Assembly: GCA_934546935.1 (NCBI GenBank)
Contig: CAKTEH010000009.1
Location: 20,056-84,055, forward strand
From: an uncultured Eubacteriales bacterium
GTDB taxonomy: Bacteria > Bacillota > Clostridia > Oscillospirales > QAMX01
DNA length: 64,000 nucleotides
Direction of reading: 5' to 3'
Made by a program: the position numbers and the translations under genes
The notes under the pieces: generated by a model
Databases searched by the model: none
Told to the model about the DNA's origin: nothing
Seen by the model: only the letters and a program-made list of their open reading frames with translations
In this document: piece by piece, positions 62,486 to 64,000 of the stretch
Layout of the letters: the number at the start of each line of letters is the position of its first letter
Position numbering within the stretch: the first letter of the stretch is position 1

Positions 62486-62788
62486 ATGATCTTTTCAGAT
62501 TCCCCCCAGCAAAGAGCATTGGAACGAATGATGACAGCCGTTCCAAAATTCCGGCCCAAAGGAGGCGGCATAATGGTGCTTCACCGTTTTGAGTACACGG
62601 CAGAAATGTGCGACTGCCGGTACTGCCCATATTACCGCGGAAAAAGAAAATGCACGGCCGATTGCTGTCCCTGCATCGAGGAACGAATCCTTGCCGGAGC
62701 AGCAAGCAAAAGATTGCCGTTGCCATTCTGTCCAACAAGAAACTGCGAAAAACCTTCCTTGGGATTGTCCTCGGCATCATCGTTATAA
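62486..62788 (+). CDS. Cysteine-rich small protein of a conjugative-element type
   Basis: 100 residues. AAGGAG is 7 nt before the ATG at 62486; a second in-frame ATG at 62573 also has AGGAGG. The N-terminus (MIFSDSPQQRALERMM) and the central cluster CDCRYCPYYRGKRKCTADCCPC (about 43-62, seven cysteines, metal-binding candidate) are of a type found in transfer regions of clostridial integrative conjugative elements. The role is unknown. It overlaps the next gene by 139 nt in another frame. Confidence 0.7.
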   Translation: MIFSDSPQQRALERMMTAVPKFRPKGGGIMVLHRFEYTAEMCDCRYCPYYRGKRKCTADCCPCIEERILAGAASKRLPLPFCPTRNCEKPSLGLSSASSL

Positions 62789-64000
62789 TCGTGATGCCCT
62801 TTGCCGCAATCATCGCTCTCTTCAACGGCGACATCAACATCGACACTGACCGCCTGCAGACGCTTGTCGTGCAGAACATGTCTGCGGAGGAACAAGCTCG
62901 CCTGCAGCGTGTCGAAGACCTCATGCTTGAAATTGAAGAAAAAATGACAGCGGCCGGGTTTGACAACCAGCGAGTCAAGGAAGCGCAAGTGCTATTTGTA
63001 CTTGCGCTTTCTGACTTTTCTGAGGAAGCTGGATTCGTGGACAAGTTGGTCGGATGCTTTGCGGACGGCCAGTCGGATGCGGATCTCATCGCCGCCGTAA
63101 ACGCAGCCTTCGGTACGGATCTATCTGCAGAAGATTTCACGAAGGTGATGAGCGCAATCCGGGCTGTGTATATCTCGACTGCCGGATATGTCGAACCAAG
63201 CATGAAGAACAATCTCGACCTTGTGGAATGGGCAAAGAATGCTTACTCCAGAGGCTGGGGTTATGTTTGGGGAACCTACGGTCAGGTCTTGACGCGGAGC
63301 CTGTATAATGCCAAAGCCGAACAGTACCCCGACGAGGTCGGTGGTTATGCTGACTTCATCGAAGAACACTGGATCGGCGGCCGCACGGCAGACTGTGTCG
63401 GTCTGATCAAGGGCTACGGCTGGTTCAATGCGGAAACAGGAAAGATAGAGTACGGCACAAACGGTATGCCGGATATCGGCGCAGATACTATGTACGCCAA
63501 CGCCGAAGAAAGCGGAACCATCGATACGATCCCAGAAATCCCCGGGCTTGCAGTATGGCATGAAGGGCATATCAGAATCTATATCGGAAACGGACAAGTC
63601 ATTCACGCCAGCGGAACGAAGGTTGGCGTGATCCAGACGCCTATTGAAAGCAGCGGGTGGACGCATTGGCTGAAGATTCCGTATATCACCTACTACGACA
63701 ACGACATCACGGAAGCTCCTAACGAAAGACACATTTGGGATGTCCTCTATGCGAAGATCGGCAATCCCTACGGTGTGGCTGCTCTGATGGGCAACCTCTA
63801 CGCAGAGAGCGGTCTGCAGCCAAACAATCTGCAGAACACCTATGAGGAATCTCTCGGATATACGGATGCGTCCTATACGCAGGCCGTGGACAGCGGGAGC
63901 TACGCCAACTTCACATCCGACAGTGCAGGCTACGGCTTGGCGCAGTGGACGGTCGAAAGCCGGAAGGCGCCGCTCCTCGCATTTGCCAATGCAAGGCATT
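62650..64000 (+). CDS. Membrane-anchored NlpC/P60 and phage-tail-lysozyme protein of a conjugative element (3'-truncated by window edge)
   Basis: 450 residues visible, open at the right edge. The ATG at 62650 is the first in the open frame; it has only a weak ribosome site and lies inside the previous gene, so coupled translation is likely. Basic N-terminus, membrane helix about 35-57, coiled region to about 180, NlpC/P60 domain with Cys249 (ADCVGLIKGYGW) and His307 (GHIRIYIGNGQVIHA), then a domain starting YGVAALMGNLYAESGLQ with Glu386, like phage tail tip lysozymes. Such proteins open peptidoglycan for the conjugation machinery, as CwlT does in Tn916 with the domains in the other order. Confidence 0.85.
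   Translation, partial: MHGRLLSLHRGTNPCRSSKQKIAVAILSNKKLRKTFLGIVLGIIVIIVMPFAAIIALFNGDINIDTDRLQTLVVQNMSAEEQARLQRVEDLMLEIEEKMTAAGFDNQRVKEAQVLFVLALSDFSEEAGFVDKLVGCFADGQSDADLIAAVNAAFGTDLSAEDFTKVMSAIRAVYISTAGYVEPSMKNNLDLVEWAKNAYSRGWGYVWGTYGQVLTRSLYNAKAEQYPDEVGGYADFIEEHWIGGRTADCVGLIKGYGWFNAETGKIEYGTNGMPDIGADTMYANAEESGTIDTIPEIPGLAVWHEGHIRIYIGNGQVIHASGTKVGVIQTPIESSGWTHWLKIPYITYYDNDITEAPNERHIWDVLYAKIGNPYGVAALMGNLYAESGLQPNNLQNTYEESLGYTDASYTQAVDSGSYANFTSDSAGYGLAQWTVESRKAPLLAFANARH

Noticed and set aside
63121..63999. Long minus-strand open frame at the right edge
   Set aside because: It is the antisense shadow of the NlpC/P60-lysozyme gene, which has clear catalytic motifs on the plus strand.
1..64000. 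CRISPR arrays, insertion sequences, complete prophage
   Set aside because: No regularly spaced repeats, transposase frames or phage structural genes were seen; the only element-like content is at the right edge.

Overview
The window comes from a Gram-positive, low-to-mid GC Firmicute. It is most probably an anaerobic gut-type Clostridium relative of the Oscillospiraceae/Ruminococcaceae kind; this is inferred, since no rRNA is present. The reasons are strong AGGAGG-type ribosome binding sites, many consensus sigma-A promoters (often with an extended TGn before TATACT), frequent GTG/TTG starts, the rpsO-pnp-M16 peptidase order, a complete class-1B pyr operon, a HelD helicase, a split cobalamin methionine synthase, and carbohydrate enzymes (GH2, GH39, GH43) next to MATE transporters. 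Most of the window is ordinary chromosome, densely packed and punctuated by strong intrinsic terminators.

Layout. 1-4.06 kb: the end of an acetyltransferase gene, a D-Ala-D-Ala carboxypeptidase, and a LexA-box-controlled SOS unit (dinB, a small ORF, an SRAP/YedK protein). 4.1-9.7 kb: a beta-glucuronidase/MATE pair behind a perfect palindromic operator, yebC, and a patatin lipase. 9.7-14.8 kb: three hydrolase genes in a row (alpha/beta hydrolase, beta-lactamase-fold esterase, polysaccharide deacetylase) downstream of another MATE. 15.2-18.4 kb: ilvA-ridA, a LURP-one-like protein and a rhomboid-like membrane protein without the catalytic serine motif. 18.4-28.45 kb: a pyrBC-carAB-pyrKDFE operon that ends in an acetyltransferase gene. 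28.6-34.1 kb: a heterodimeric ABC multidrug exporter behind a leader peptide and terminator, an acetyltransferase and a DUF368 (PopT-type) transporter. 34.2-38.3 kb: metF, the MetH activation subunit and MetH. 38.3-46.1 kb: a serine hydrolase, DUF975, HelD, a candidate small RNA, two acetyltransferases, a lipoprotein, an MBL hydrolase and a VOC protein. 46.1-49.2 kb: cell-surface proteins and a cysteine-rich micropeptide. 49.2-53.9 kb: rpsO-pnp-NUDIX-M16 peptidase with long RNA hairpins. 53.9-62.2 kb: a degenerate NlpC/P60 lipoprotein, tRNA-Asp and tRNA-Thr, GH39, an AT-rich patch with a secreted protein and an exact 30-bp tandem repeat, GH43, a third MATE and tRNA-Ser.

From tRNA-Ser (62118-62210) to the right edge the content changes. 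A series of five hairpins leads into a cysteine-rich small protein and a membrane-anchored NlpC/P60 plus phage-tail-lysozyme protein that runs off the window. This gene content is typical of clostridial integrative conjugative elements, and the 3' end of a tRNA gene is a usual integration site, so the element boundary probably lies at the tRNA. No integrase is visible inside the window.

The observations most worth following are the leader-peptide/attenuator in front of the ABC exporter, the candidate small RNA at 42.58-42.73 kb, the pnp leader hairpin, the cysteine-rich micropeptide at 48.98 kb, three surface or membrane proteins of enzyme families that have lost their catalytic residues, and the tRNA-Ser element boundary. 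I did not see a clearly novel multi-gene defence or biosynthetic system. No CRISPR array is visible.
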